26,010 nucleotides of DNA, taken from the NCBI GenBank assembly GCA_030829155.1, contig JAURBD010000011.1:1-26010 (forward strand), written 5' to 3'. Source of the DNA: Flavobacteriaceae bacterium (GTDB lineage Bacteria > Bacteroidota > Bacteroidia > Flavobacteriales > Flavobacteriaceae). Shown here piece after piece: positions 15,345-22,952 of this stretch. Below the pieces are notes generated by a model. The model was given only the letters and a program-made list of their open reading frames with translations, made no database searches and was not told the origin of the DNA. How positions within the stretch are numbered: position 1 is the stretch's first letter; every line of letters starts with the position of its first letter. Made by a program: the position numbers and the translations under genes.

Positions 15345-16487
15345 ATGAGCAAATCCAATAGATTTACTTTACTTAACAAAAAAACACTGATTTTAATAGT
15401 ACTACTTGTATCAGGGTTAGTATTTTCCAAAGAAAAAGAAGAATCTTCTAAAAATCTTTCTGCCAAAGAAATTCAAAAAAAGGAGATCAAAGATTACATC
15501 ATGCATCATTTGCAGGATTCTTATGATTTCAGTTTGTTTTCTTACACCGATGAGGATGGAGCTCATGTTTATTTTGGTTTTCCTCTTCCAATAATTCTTT
15601 GGGACAATGGGCTAAAAGTTTTTTCCTCTTCTAGATTCCACCACGGTGAAACTGTTGCTGAGGTTGACGGCAACTTTTATGCCATCAGTCACAATAAAAT
15701 TTACAAAACAGATCGAGCGGGAAATATTACTTATGATCAAGAGCATCATGCAACAAACATATCCCCTTTGGATTTTTCAATTACCAAAGGTGTTGTGAGT
15801 ATAATGTTTACTGTATTTTTAATGTTCTTTTTATTCAAAAGCCTTGCAGATTCCTATGTCAAAAATGGTGGAATTGCCTCTGGAGTGGGTCGCTTTTTTG
15901 AACCAATTGTACTTTACATTAGAGATGATATTGCGATTCCAAACATTGGAGAAAAGCATTATAAAAAATTCATGAGTTTTTTGCTTACAGTATTTTTCTT
16001 TGTTTGGTTTCTTAACATTTTGGGGTTAACTCCGCTCGGAATTAATGTAACAGGTAATATTGCTGTTACATTTTGTTTGGCGTTACTTACTTTCCTTTTG
16101 ACTAACTTTACTGGGACTAAAGACTATTGGTTGCACATTTTTGACCCTCTAGGAACAACAATGAAGTGGTATGCCAAAATTCCGTTGTACATTATTTTAA
16201 TTCCGATAGAAGTTTTGGGGATATTTATTAAACCTTTTTCTCTCTTAATTCGTTTATATGCAAACATGCAAGCAGGGCATATTGTTTTGATGAGTTTGAT
16301 TGGGTTGATGTTTATATTTAAAAGTTGGTTAGGAAGTCCGCTTTCATTTGGACTTGCTTTTGCAATTTCACTGATTGAAGTTTTAGTAGCCTTGCTACAA
16401 GCATATATATTTACGATGTTATCAGCACTGTATTTTGGTTTTGCCTCAGAGGAGCATGAGCATCACAATGAAATTGAAGCGCATTAA
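15345..16487 (+). CDS. atpB: ATP synthase F0 subunit a
   Basis: This is the integral membrane stator subunit that forms the proton half-channels against the c-ring. The 380-residue length includes a Bacteroidota-type N-terminal extension: a hydrophobic signal-like stretch at 10-27, then about 120 polar residues presumably outside the membrane. The catalytic region has IRLYANMQAGHI, whose arginine (about residue 303) corresponds to the essential arginine of subunit a, and LIEVLVALLQAYIFTML near the end. The C-terminus is histidine-rich (EEHEHHNEIEAH). It is the first structural gene of the operon, with a promoter-like box 20 bp upstream. Confidence 0.96.
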   Translation: MSKSNRFTLLNKKTLILIVLLVSGLVFSKEKEESSKNLSAKEIQKKEIKDYIMHHLQDSYDFSLFSYTDEDGAHVYFGFPLPIILWDNGLKVFSSSRFHHGETVAEVDGNFYAISHNKIYKTDRAGNITYDQEHHATNISPLDFSITKGVVSIMFTVFLMFFLFKSLADSYVKNGGIASGVGRFFEPIVLYIRDDIAIPNIGEKHYKKFMSFLLTVFFFVWFLNILGLTPLGINVTGNIAVTFCLALLTFLLTNFTGTKDYWLHIFDPLGTTMKWYAKIPLYIILIPIEVLGIFIKPFSLLIRLYANMQAGHIVLMSLIGLMFIFKSWLGSPLSFGLAFAISLIEVLVALLQAYIFTMLSALYFGFASEEHEHHNEIEAH

Positions 16488-16527
16488 GCGATTCATATAA
16501 TGAGTGTTTAATTTAATATTTACAATT

Positions 16528-16722
16528 ATGGAAATTCCAGTAATGGTAGGTGCAGGTTTAGTTGTTATCGGTGTCGGAATGGGTATCGGAAGAATTGGTG
16601 GTTCTGCAATGGATGCAATTGCACGCCAACCTGAAGCTTACGGAAAGATTCAAACAGCGATGTTAATCGCCGCTGCATTGATCGAAGGTATTGGTTTTGC
16701 TGCCCTTTTTGCAGTAAGCTAA
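16528..16722 (+). CDS. atpE: ATP synthase F0 subunit c
   Basis: This 64-residue hairpin protein forms the rotating proteolipid ring. Helix 1 is glycine-rich (VVIGVGMGIGRIGG), the polar loop is ARQPE, and helix 2 carries the ion-binding glutamate at residue 53 in AALIEGIGF. The glycine after that glutamate, and lack of the usual sodium ligands, suggest a proton-driven ring. I chose ATG 16528, which gives the standard family start MEIPVMVGAG. A longer non-ATG frame from 16504 adds eight residues not expected in subunit c. A stable hairpin lies in the 74 bp between this gene and atpF. Confidence 0.95.
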   Translation: MEIPVMVGAGLVVIGVGMGIGRIGGSAMDAIARQPEAYGKIQTAMLIAAALIEGIGFAALFAVS

Positions 16723-16731
16723 AACAAATTG

Positions 16732-16762
16732 ATAAAGCTGTAACGGTTGGTTGCAGCTTTAT
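16732..16762 (+). promoter_or_regulatory. Hairpin between atpE and atpF
   Basis: ATAAAGCTGTAAC at 16732-16744 pairs with GTTGCAGCTTTAT at 16750-16762 through 13 pairs, one of them G-U, around a five-base loop. Only four T follow, so it is weaker than a full terminator. It sits right after the gene whose product is needed in many copies per complex, so it could be a partial terminator, a barrier to 3' exonucleases or a processing site. Confidence 0.6.
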
Positions 16763-16796
16763 TTTCAAAGTAAAAATTAAACTATAAACAAATAAA

Positions 16797-17297
16797 ATGG
16801 AAAAATTATTAAGTGAGTTTTCATTAGGTCTTTTTTTCTGGCAATTATTATTGTTTGTTGCTCTTCTATTGTTGCTCAAAAAGTTTGCTTGGAAGCCCAT
16901 TTTAGAAGCTGTTAATGAACGAGAAACATCAATTAAAGACTCGTTGAGTGCAGCAGAAAAAGCTCGTGATGAAATGCAAGCCGTTCAGGCCGACAATAAA
17001 CGCATTTTAAAAGAGGCTCGTGCTGAAAGAGATGCTCTTTTATCTGAGGCAAAAACAGCAAGCATTCAAATGATTAATCAAGCAAAGGAAGATGCAAAAG
17101 CTGAGGCAGATAAAATAACTGCTCAAGCTCAAGAAATGATTCAAAACGAAAAGAAAGCAGCTGTGAATGACTTAAAAAGTCAAGTTGCTCAACTTTCGAT
17201 TGAAATAGCAGAGAAAGTTTTAAAAACTGAATTGAAGGATAAAGCAACTCAAGAAAAACTTGTAAAACAATTGGTTGACGAGATTGCCGTAAAATAA
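16797..17297 (+). CDS. atpF: ATP synthase F0 subunit b
   Basis: This is the peripheral stalk subunit, 166 residues. One N-terminal membrane helix (about residues 9-28) is followed by the conserved KKFAWKPI and a long charged coiled coil rich in Ala, Glu and Lys to the end. It acts as the stator arm joining subunit a to F1. ATG 16797 is the only sensible start. The next gene begins a few bases after the stop. A decayed copy of the middle of this gene (original coordinates about 16978-17194) lies at 20399-20548, after atpG. Confidence 0.95.
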   Translation: MEKLLSEFSLGLFFWQLLLFVALLLLLKKFAWKPILEAVNERETSIKDSLSAAEKARDEMQAVQADNKRILKEARAERDALLSEAKTASIQMINQAKEDAKAEADKITAQAQEMIQNEKKAAVNDLKSQVAQLSIEIAEKVLKTELKDKATQEKLVKQLVDEIAVK

Positions 17298-17301
17298 ATT
17301 G

Positions 17302-17850
17302 ATGAAAAATAACCGTGCCGCATTACGTTATGCAAAAGCTACTTTAAGTCTTGCACTAGAGCAGGGAAATGCTCCTGCAATCGAACAAGACATGGTCGCC
17401 GTTATTGATGTTTGTTCTACAAATCAAAACCTTATAGATTTTTTGGACAACCCCGTTGTTTCAATACAATCTAAACAAGAAACTGTTTCTAAAGTTTTTA
17501 GCTCCCTTTCAGAGGGGAGTAAAAACTTGATTAGCATTTTAGCAGCTAATAATCGAATCAACTTATTAAATCAGGTTGCAGAACAATTTGTTGTCCTTAA
17601 TCAAATTCAACAAGGAAAACAAAAAGCAGTGGTAACCTCAGCAGCTCCCTTAACAGCAGACCTTGAAAAAACAATACTCGGTAAAGCTAAAGAATTATCT
17701 TCAGCAACCTTAATCCTAAGTAATGTTGTAAATCCATCGATTACAGGAGGATTTATCTTACGGATTGGAGATTTACAATATAATGCAAGTGTAGTCGATC
17801 AATTAGACACACTAAAAAGACAATTGACAAAAACCAATAATAGCGTTTAA
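17302..17850 (+). CDS. atpH: ATP synthase F1 subunit delta
   Basis: This subunit caps the F1 head and links it to the b stalk. The protein of about 182 residues has the usual N-terminal helical domain starting NNRAALRYAKATLSLA and the C-terminal signature region SITGGFILRIGDLQYNASV near residue 150, where family members carry a glycine-rich GGF and a DxxxDxS-like segment. I take ATG 17302 rather than the TTG just before it at 17299. It follows atpF by four bases and precedes atpA by nine. Confidence 0.94.
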   Translation: MKNNRAALRYAKATLSLALEQGNAPAIEQDMVAVIDVCSTNQNLIDFLDNPVVSIQSKQETVSKVFSSLSEGSKNLISILAANNRINLLNQVAEQFVVLNQIQQGKQKAVVTSAAPLTADLEKTILGKAKELSSATLILSNVVNPSITGGFILRIGDLQYNASVVDQLDTLKRQLTKTNNSV

Positions 17851-17859
17851 ATAGATACT

Positions 17860-19437
17860 ATGGCAGCAATTAAACCCGCTGAAGTTTCAGCAATTTTAAA
17901 AAACCAACTCGCAGGATTTGAAGCATCAGCTTCATTGGACGAAGTAGGAACAGTTCTTCAAGTAGGAGACGGAATAGCACGTGTTTACGGACTTTCTAAT
18001 GCTCAATATGGAGAATTAGTTCGATTTGATTCTGGACTTGAAGGAATGGTCTTGAATTTAGAAGAAGATAATGTCGGAGTTGTACTGTTGGGACCTTCAA
18101 AAGAAATTTCGGAAGGAGACACCGTAAAACGAACTAAGAGAATCGCTTCTATCAAGGTAGGAGAAAGTATAGTGGGTCGTGTTGTTGATACCTTAGGAAA
18201 TCCAATTGACGGAAAAGGATCTTTAGAAGGAGAATTGTTTGAAATGCCTTTGGAACGAAAAGCACCAGGGGTAATTTATCGTCAGCCAGTAAATGAACCT
18301 ATGCAAACGGGGATCAAGTCTATTGACGCCATGATTCCGGTTGGTAGAGGACAACGTGAATTGGTTATTGGTGACCGTCAAACAGGGAAAACTACAGTTT
18401 GTATTGACACCATCTTGAATCAAAAAGAATTCTACGATGCAGGTGAACCGGTGTATTGTATCTATGTCGCTATTGGTCAAAAAGCTTCAACAGTAGCAGG
18501 GATAGCAAAAGTATTGGGAGACAAAGGCGCATTGGCTTATACAACAATTGTTGCAGCTAACGCATCTGATCCAGCTCCAATGCAGGTTTATGCACCCTTC
18601 GCAGGAGCAGCAATTGGTGAATATTTTCGGGATACAGGACGTCCAGCTTTGATTATCTATGATGATTTATCTAAACAAGCGGTGGCTTACCGAGAGGTAT
18701 CCTTATTGCTTCGTCGTCCACCAGGACGTGAAGCTTATCCTGGGGATGTATTTTACTTACATTCTCGTTTGTTGGAGCGTGCAGCAAAAGTTATTGCTGA
18801 TGATGAAATAGCTAAAGGGATGAATGACCTTCCAGACTCATTAAAAGACAAAATTAAAGGAGGAGGTTCTTTAACTGCACTTCCAATTATTGAAACTCAA
18901 GCAGGAGATGTATCTGCATATATACCCACTAATGTGATTTCAATTACAGACGGACAAATTTTCTTGGAGTCTGATTTGTTTAACTCTGGAGTTCGTCCTG
19001 CAATTAATGTTGGTATTTCAGTGTCACGTGTTGGAGGTTCTGCACAGATCAAATCCATGAAAAAAGTATCGGGAACTTTAAAATTAGATCAAGCTCAATT
19101 CCGAGAATTGGAGGCTTTTGCTAAGTTTGGATCAGACCTTGATGCGGCAACTTTAAATGTTATTGAAAAAGGGCGTCGTAATGTAGAGATTTTAAAGCAA
19201 GCTCAGAATGACCCTTACACCGTTGAAGATCAAACAGCAATAATTTATGCAGGATCAAAAAATCTATTGAGAAGCGTTCCTGTTGATCAAGTAAAGACAT
19301 TTGAAAAGAGCTTTATCAAAACATTGAACAGCAAGCATAGAGATGTTCTAGATACTATTAAAACAGGAAAGTTAACGGATGAGGTTTTGGACACCTTAAA
19401 CAGTGTAGCTAAAGAAATAGCAGCTCAATTTGAATAA
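17860..19437 (+). CDS. atpA: ATP synthase F1 subunit alpha
   Basis: This is the regulatory, nucleotide-binding subunit of the F1 hexamer, 525 residues, as expected. The P-loop GDRQTGKTT begins near residue 171, the Walker B strand ALIIYDDLSK lies near 263, and the family signature SVSRVGGSAQ near 387 includes the arginine finger at about 390. The N-terminal beta-barrel and C-terminal helical domain are both complete. The context atpH-atpA-atpG is the normal order. The catalytic beta subunit (atpD) and epsilon (atpC) are not in this window, consistent with the split arrangement common in Bacteroidota. Confidence 0.98.
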   Translation: MAAIKPAEVSAILKNQLAGFEASASLDEVGTVLQVGDGIARVYGLSNAQYGELVRFDSGLEGMVLNLEEDNVGVVLLGPSKEISEGDTVKRTKRIASIKVGESIVGRVVDTLGNPIDGKGSLEGELFEMPLERKAPGVIYRQPVNEPMQTGIKSIDAMIPVGRGQRELVIGDRQTGKTTVCIDTILNQKEFYDAGEPVYCIYVAIGQKASTVAGIAKVLGDKGALAYTTIVAANASDPAPMQVYAPFAGAAIGEYFRDTGRPALIIYDDLSKQAVAYREVSLLLRRPPGREAYPGDVFYLHSRLLERAAKVIADDEIAKGMNDLPDSLKDKIKGGGSLTALPIIETQAGDVSAYIPTNVISITDGQIFLESDLFNSGVRPAINVGISVSRVGGSAQIKSMKKVSGTLKLDQAQFRELEAFAKFGSDLDAATLNVIEKGRRNVEILKQAQNDPYTVEDQTAIIYAGSKNLLRSVPVDQVKTFEKSFIKTLNSKHRDVLDTIKTGKLTDEVLDTLNSVAKEIAAQFE

Positions 19438-19449
19438 ACGAATAGTAGT

Positions 19450-20313
19450 ATGGCTAATTTAAAAGAGATACGGAATAGGATTGCATCGGTTTCCTCGACT
19501 ATGCAAATCACTTCTGCCATGAAAATGGTTTCTGCAGCAAAACTCAAGAAAGCTCAAGATGCTATTACGGCTATGCGACCATATTCCGATAAATTAACCG
19601 AACTGATTCAGAATTTGAGCAATTCTATTGATGGAGATACGCAAAACCCTTTCACAGTAAAAAGAACGATTCAAAATGTCTTAATCATTGCAATAACCTC
19701 AAATCGTGGTTTATGTGGTGGGTTTAACTCAAGTGTAATAAAAGAGGTTACCAAGAAAGTTGAGACGACTTATGCGAATAAAAATGTAAGCATACTTACT
19801 CTTGGAAAAAAAGGGAATGATATTTTACAAAAATCCTTTTCTGTAGTAGAAAACAACAATGAGATCTTTGATCAGTTGACGTTCTCTAGTGCCAGTAAAA
19901 TTGCAGAAGGTTTTATGAGTGCTTTTACTAGTAAGGAGTACGATACTATTGAAGTGGTTTACAATCGTTTTAAAAATGCAGCTACTCAAATTGTTACAAC
20001 AGAAACCTTATTGCCAATTATTTCAACTCAAGACGAAAATACGACAACTTCTACCGATTATATTTTTGAACCTACGCAAGAATCAATCGTAGACGAACTA
20101 TTACCCAAAAGTATTAAAATGCAATTGTTTAAAGCATTAAGAGACTCTTTTGCAAGTGAACATGGGGCCAGAATGACCGCTATGCACAAAGCAACAGATA
20201 ATGCCACAGACCTCAGAGATCAATTAAAATTGACTTATAATCAAGCACGTCAAGCATCGATAACAAATGAAATCCTTGAAATAGTAGGTGGAGCAGAAGC
20301 TCTGAATTCATAA
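19450..20313 (+). CDS. atpG: ATP synthase F1 subunit gamma
   Basis: This is the central rotor shaft, 287 residues. The N-terminal helix carries KEIRNRIASVSSTMQITSAMKMVSAAKLKKAQ, with the typical TxxITxAMKMV segment written here as TMQITSAMKMV. SNRGLCGGFNSSV lies near residue 83, and the C-terminal helix has HGARMTAMHKATDNA near residue 238 and YNQARQASITNEILEIVGGAEAL at the end. It begins 12 bp after atpA and is the last gene before a terminator. Confidence 0.97.
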   Translation: MANLKEIRNRIASVSSTMQITSAMKMVSAAKLKKAQDAITAMRPYSDKLTELIQNLSNSIDGDTQNPFTVKRTIQNVLIIAITSNRGLCGGFNSSVIKEVTKKVETTYANKNVSILTLGKKGNDILQKSFSVVENNNEIFDQLTFSSASKIAEGFMSAFTSKEYDTIEVVYNRFKNAATQIVTTETLLPIISTQDENTTTSTDYIFEPTQESIVDELLPKSIKMQLFKALRDSFASEHGARMTAMHKATDNATDLRDQLKLTYNQARQASITNEILEIVGGAEALNS

Positions 20314-20337
20314 TTTTTTTAGTGTAACATTTTTTAT

Positions 20338-20362
20338 AAAGCCCTTTTATGAGGGTTTTTTT
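20338..20362 (+). terminator. Rho-independent terminator after atpG
   Basis: AAAGCCCT pairs with AGGGTTTT (one G-U pair) around a six-base loop and is followed by more T. It starts 25 bp after the atpG stop and probably ends the atp operon transcript. Confidence 0.75.
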
Positions 20363-20398
20363 GTAAAAAAACGGTAAAACTCAAAAAATAATTGATTT

Positions 20399-20570
20399 AA
20401 GCCGTTCAGGCCGGCAACAAACGCATTTTAAAGAGGCTCGTGATGAAAGAGATGCTCTTTTATCTAAAGCAAAAATAGCAAGCATTCAAATGATTAAGAA
20501 CGAAAAGAAAGCAACTGTGAATGACTTAAAAAGTCAAGTTGCTCAACTGAGTGAGAAAAAGAAATCCTAA
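20399..20570 (+). pseudogene. Decayed partial copy of atpF
   Basis: Bases 20399-20548 match atpF 16978-17194 with roughly nine substitutions, so about 94 percent identity over the aligned bases. One A is missing from the run before GAGGCTCG, which shifts the frame and leads to TAG at 20476-20478. Sixty-six bases of the original (between two copies of AAATGATT) are deleted after 20495. The membrane helix and C-terminal end of subunit b are absent. Downstream of the deletion, the original frame is open from ATG 20490 to TAA 20570 (26 codons), but there is no sign that it is translated. The relic lies in direct orientation between the two hairpins at 20338 and 20592. It accounts for most of the 396 bp gap between atpG and dut. 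Confidence 0.85.
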
Positions 20571-20591
20571 TCTTTTAAGAACTTAAAATTG

Positions 20592-20630
20592 AAACCCTAT
20601 GCTTATTTTTAAGCATAGGGTTTTGTCTTT
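20592..20630 (+). terminator. Strong hairpin terminator after the atpF relic
   Basis: AAACCCTATGCTTA at 20592-20605 pairs perfectly with TAAGCATAGGGTTT at 20610-20623 across a four-T loop. A T-rich tail follows. The left arm begins with A and is preceded by an A-rich tract, so the structure might also work on the minus strand. Confidence 0.8.
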
Positions 20631-20709
20631 TTTAACAAAAGTTTTCTTTGGTAATGTCTACAGTTTTATGCCATTCTTTTTTGTATTTTTAGGGGTATAA
20701 AAAAGAAAG

Positions 20710-21147
20710 ATGATTACTGTACCCATAATAAATGAAAGTCCATTTGATCTCCCAAGTTTTTCAACAGCTAATTCAGCAGGCGTTGATCTTCGGGCTAAAA
20801 TTGCAAACTCTATTACTTTGGGTGCTTTAGAACGCGTAATTATAGGAACGGGTCTCAAAATTGCGTTACCCCAAGGATATGAGGCTCAAGTTCGTCCAAG
20901 GAGTGGTCTTGCGGCAAAACATGGAATTAGCGTACTTAACGCTCCTGGAACTATCGATGCAGATTATCGCGGAGAAATAGGGGTAATTTTAGTCAACTTA
21001 TCTAATGAGCCGTTTACCATTCATCCCGGAGAACGCATTGCACAATTAGTTTTAGCCCAATACGAACAAGTAGAATGGAAACTTCAGGAAACTTTAGATA
21101 CTACTGAGCGTGGTTCAGGTGGTTTTGGAAGTACAGGAAAAGAATAA
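20710..21147 (+). CDS. dut: dUTP diphosphatase
   Basis: This homotrimeric enzyme hydrolyses dUTP to dUMP and pyrophosphate, keeping uracil out of DNA and supplying dUMP for dTMP. The 145-residue protein shows all five motifs in order: SAGVDLRA near residue 23, PRSGLAAKHG near residue 62, NAPGTIDADYRGEIGV near residue 77, GERIAQLVL near residue 104, and the C-terminal ATP-lid-like RGSGGFGSTG near residue 134. It is the first gene of an operon and is followed after six bases by the nucleotidyltransferase. No clear consensus promoter is visible just upstream. Confidence 0.97.
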   Translation: MITVPIINESPFDLPSFSTANSAGVDLRAKIANSITLGALERVIIGTGLKIALPQGYEAQVRPRSGLAAKHGISVLNAPGTIDADYRGEIGVILVNLSNEPFTIHPGERIAQLVLAQYEQVEWKLQETLDTTERGSGGFGSTGKE

Positions 21148-21153
21148 TACTAG

Positions 21154-22170
21154 ATGAAAATTATTGTACCCATGGCGGGAAGAGGATCCCGACTTCGCCC
21201 TCATACTTTAACAGTTCCCAAACCATTAATCCCGGTAGCTGGAGTACCAATTGTTGAACAATTGGTTCGCGATATAGCAGATGTTGTAAAACAACCAATT
21301 AAAGAGGTCGCATTTATTTTGGGTGATCCTGCTTTTTTTGGGGATGAAATAGTGAATCAATTAATGGTTTTAGCTAAAAAAATTGGTGCCCAAGGAAAAA
21401 TTTATCGTCAACTTGAACCTTTGGGGACAGGACATGCTATTATGTGTGCTGAATCGTCACTTTCGGGACCAGCAGTTGTAGCCTTTGCAGACACTCTTAT
21501 TCGCGCAAAATTTTCTTTAGATTCTAAAGCAGATAGTATCATTTGGGTTAAAAAAGTTTTGAAGCCCGAAGCTTATGGTGTGGTTCAATTGAATACCGAA
21601 GGTGCAATTAAAGAATTGGTTGAAAAACCTAAATCCTTCGTTTCTGACCTAGCAGTTATTGGAATTTATTATTTTAAAGAAATCGAAAAATTAAAAAAAG
21701 AGTTACAAGCTGTTTTAGATCAAAAGCTTACTCATGGGGGAGAATATCTAATTAATGATGGAATCAAACGGATGATGAATGCAGGAAATTTGTTCTTGCC
21801 AGGCGAAGTTCATGAATGGATGGATTGTGGAAACAAACAAATCACTATAGAGACAAATACCAAAATGTTAGGATTTTTAGACGCAGAGGGTAAGGAAATG
21901 ATTCACCCTTCCGCTCGAATTGAAAACACTAAAATCATTCCTCCTTGTTATGTTGGTCAAAATGTTAAGCTTATAAACACATCCATAGGCCCGGGAGTTT
22001 CAATCGGTATTGGAACGGTTATTGAAAATTCAACAATTAGCCATAGTTTAATTCAAAATAACAGTCGAATTTCAAATGCAATATTAAATCAAGCCATGAT
22101 AGGAAATCAAGTGACCTTCGATGGAAAATTTACACAAATTAGTATAGGAGATCACACTGAAATCATATGA
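21154..22170 (+). CDS. Sugar-phosphate nucleotidyltransferase
   Basis: This 338-residue enzyme of the RmlA/GlmU-type nucleotidyltransferase family activates a sugar-1-phosphate with a nucleoside triphosphate. The N-terminal signature is PMAGRGSRLRPHTLTVPKPL with the catalytic lysine in VPKPL, followed by LGTGHAIMCA near residue 90 and VEKP near residue 155. From about residue 245 the protein becomes a left-handed beta helix of hexapeptide turns (SARIENTKIIPP, YVGQNVKLINTSIG and later repeats). The sugar and nucleotide cannot be fixed from sequence; glucose, mannose or GlcNAc donors are all possible. The stop overlaps the next ATG as ATGA. Confidence 0.88.
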   Translation: MKIIVPMAGRGSRLRPHTLTVPKPLIPVAGVPIVEQLVRDIADVVKQPIKEVAFILGDPAFFGDEIVNQLMVLAKKIGAQGKIYRQLEPLGTGHAIMCAESSLSGPAVVAFADTLIRAKFSLDSKADSIIWVKKVLKPEAYGVVQLNTEGAIKELVEKPKSFVSDLAVIGIYYFKEIEKLKKELQAVLDQKLTHGGEYLINDGIKRMMNAGNLFLPGEVHEWMDCGNKQITIETNTKMLGFLDAEGKEMIHPSARIENTKIIPPCYVGQNVKLINTSIGPGVSIGIGTVIENSTISHSLIQNNSRISNAILNQAMIGNQVTFDGKFTQISIGDHTEII

Positions 22171-22952
22171 AAAAAACAAAATACTGTATTTTTCGTTTTG
22201 TATTGTTATCATTGATTTTAGCTGTTTTTGGATGTAAATCAGTTTCTGTTTTGCCGACAAAAGAACCGGTCAAGAGAGTTGAGCTTAAATCATTAACCAA
22301 AGAAATTGAGAAAGCTACTACAAAAATAAAAACCTTTAGAGCCCGTGTAAAGGCAAAATACAAAGACAGCAAGAGAGAGCAGCAAATTAATCTAAACCTT
22401 CGTATGGAGTCCAATAAGACCCTTTGGATGAGCGCTTCAATACTTGTTCCTATAGCAAAACTTTTGATTACTCCTAATCGTGTAGGTTTTTATGAAAAAT
22501 TTCAGAAAACATTTTATGAGGGGAATATGAGCTTTATAAACGAGCAATTGGGCACGAGTTTTACTTTTGAGGACATTCAAAATGTTTTTTTAGGAAACCC
22601 AGTTACCAACATGAATGAAGGAGAATTCGATCGTATTGACCATCCTCAATATTACGTTTTGATTTCTAAAACTGAAAACAAGCAATTACGCCCAACCTAT
22701 TTTTTTGACCCCAGTAACTTTCGTCTAAAAGAACAACGTTTTATCGTTTCAGGAACATCACAATCCTTAAGCATTAAATACCCAAAGTATCAGAAAATGG
22801 AAGGAAAAACACTTCCAAAAGAGATAGTAATTTCAATTTTTGACGGATTTAATCTAGTTCAGGTTAGTTTGGATTTTATACGAACAGACTTCCCCAAAAA
22901 TTTATCAGTTCCTTTTACTATTCCTGATGGGTATAAAAAATTGAGTTTATAA
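22167..22952 (+). CDS. Outer-membrane lipoprotein, DUF4292
   Basis: This 261-residue protein has a lipoprotein signal: a basic start, hydrophobic LLSLILAVFG and a lipobox cysteine at residue 23. The mature part matches the DUF4292 family of Bacteroidota, visible in RVKAKYKDSKREQQINLNLR, LWMSASILVPIAKLLITPNRVGFYEK and later beta-rich segments. The predicted fold is a half-barrel like LolA/LolB, so a role in handling lipoproteins or lipids at the envelope has been suggested, which is inference. It overlaps the upstream gene by four bases, and its stop shares one base with the envC start. Confidence 0.85.
   Translation: MKKTKYCIFRFVLLSLILAVFGCKSVSVLPTKEPVKRVELKSLTKEIEKATTKIKTFRARVKAKYKDSKREQQINLNLRMESNKTLWMSASILVPIAKLLITPNRVGFYEKFQKTFYEGNMSFINEQLGTSFTFEDIQNVFLGNPVTNMNEGEFDRIDHPQYYVLISKTENKQLRPTYFFDPSNFRLKEQRFIVSGTSQSLSIKYPKYQKMEGKTLPKEIVISIFDGFNLVQVSLDFIRTDFPKNLSVPFTIPDGYKKLSL

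Noticed and set aside
16565..16900. Minus-strand frame of 111 codons across atpE and atpF
   Set aside because: It is antisense to two conserved genes and the hairpin between them. The translated sequence shows no family resemblance.
20490..20570. Calling the 26-codon open part of the atpF relic a gene
   Set aside because: It is the leftover of a decayed copy with no start signal or conservation evidence, so it is treated only as part of the relic.
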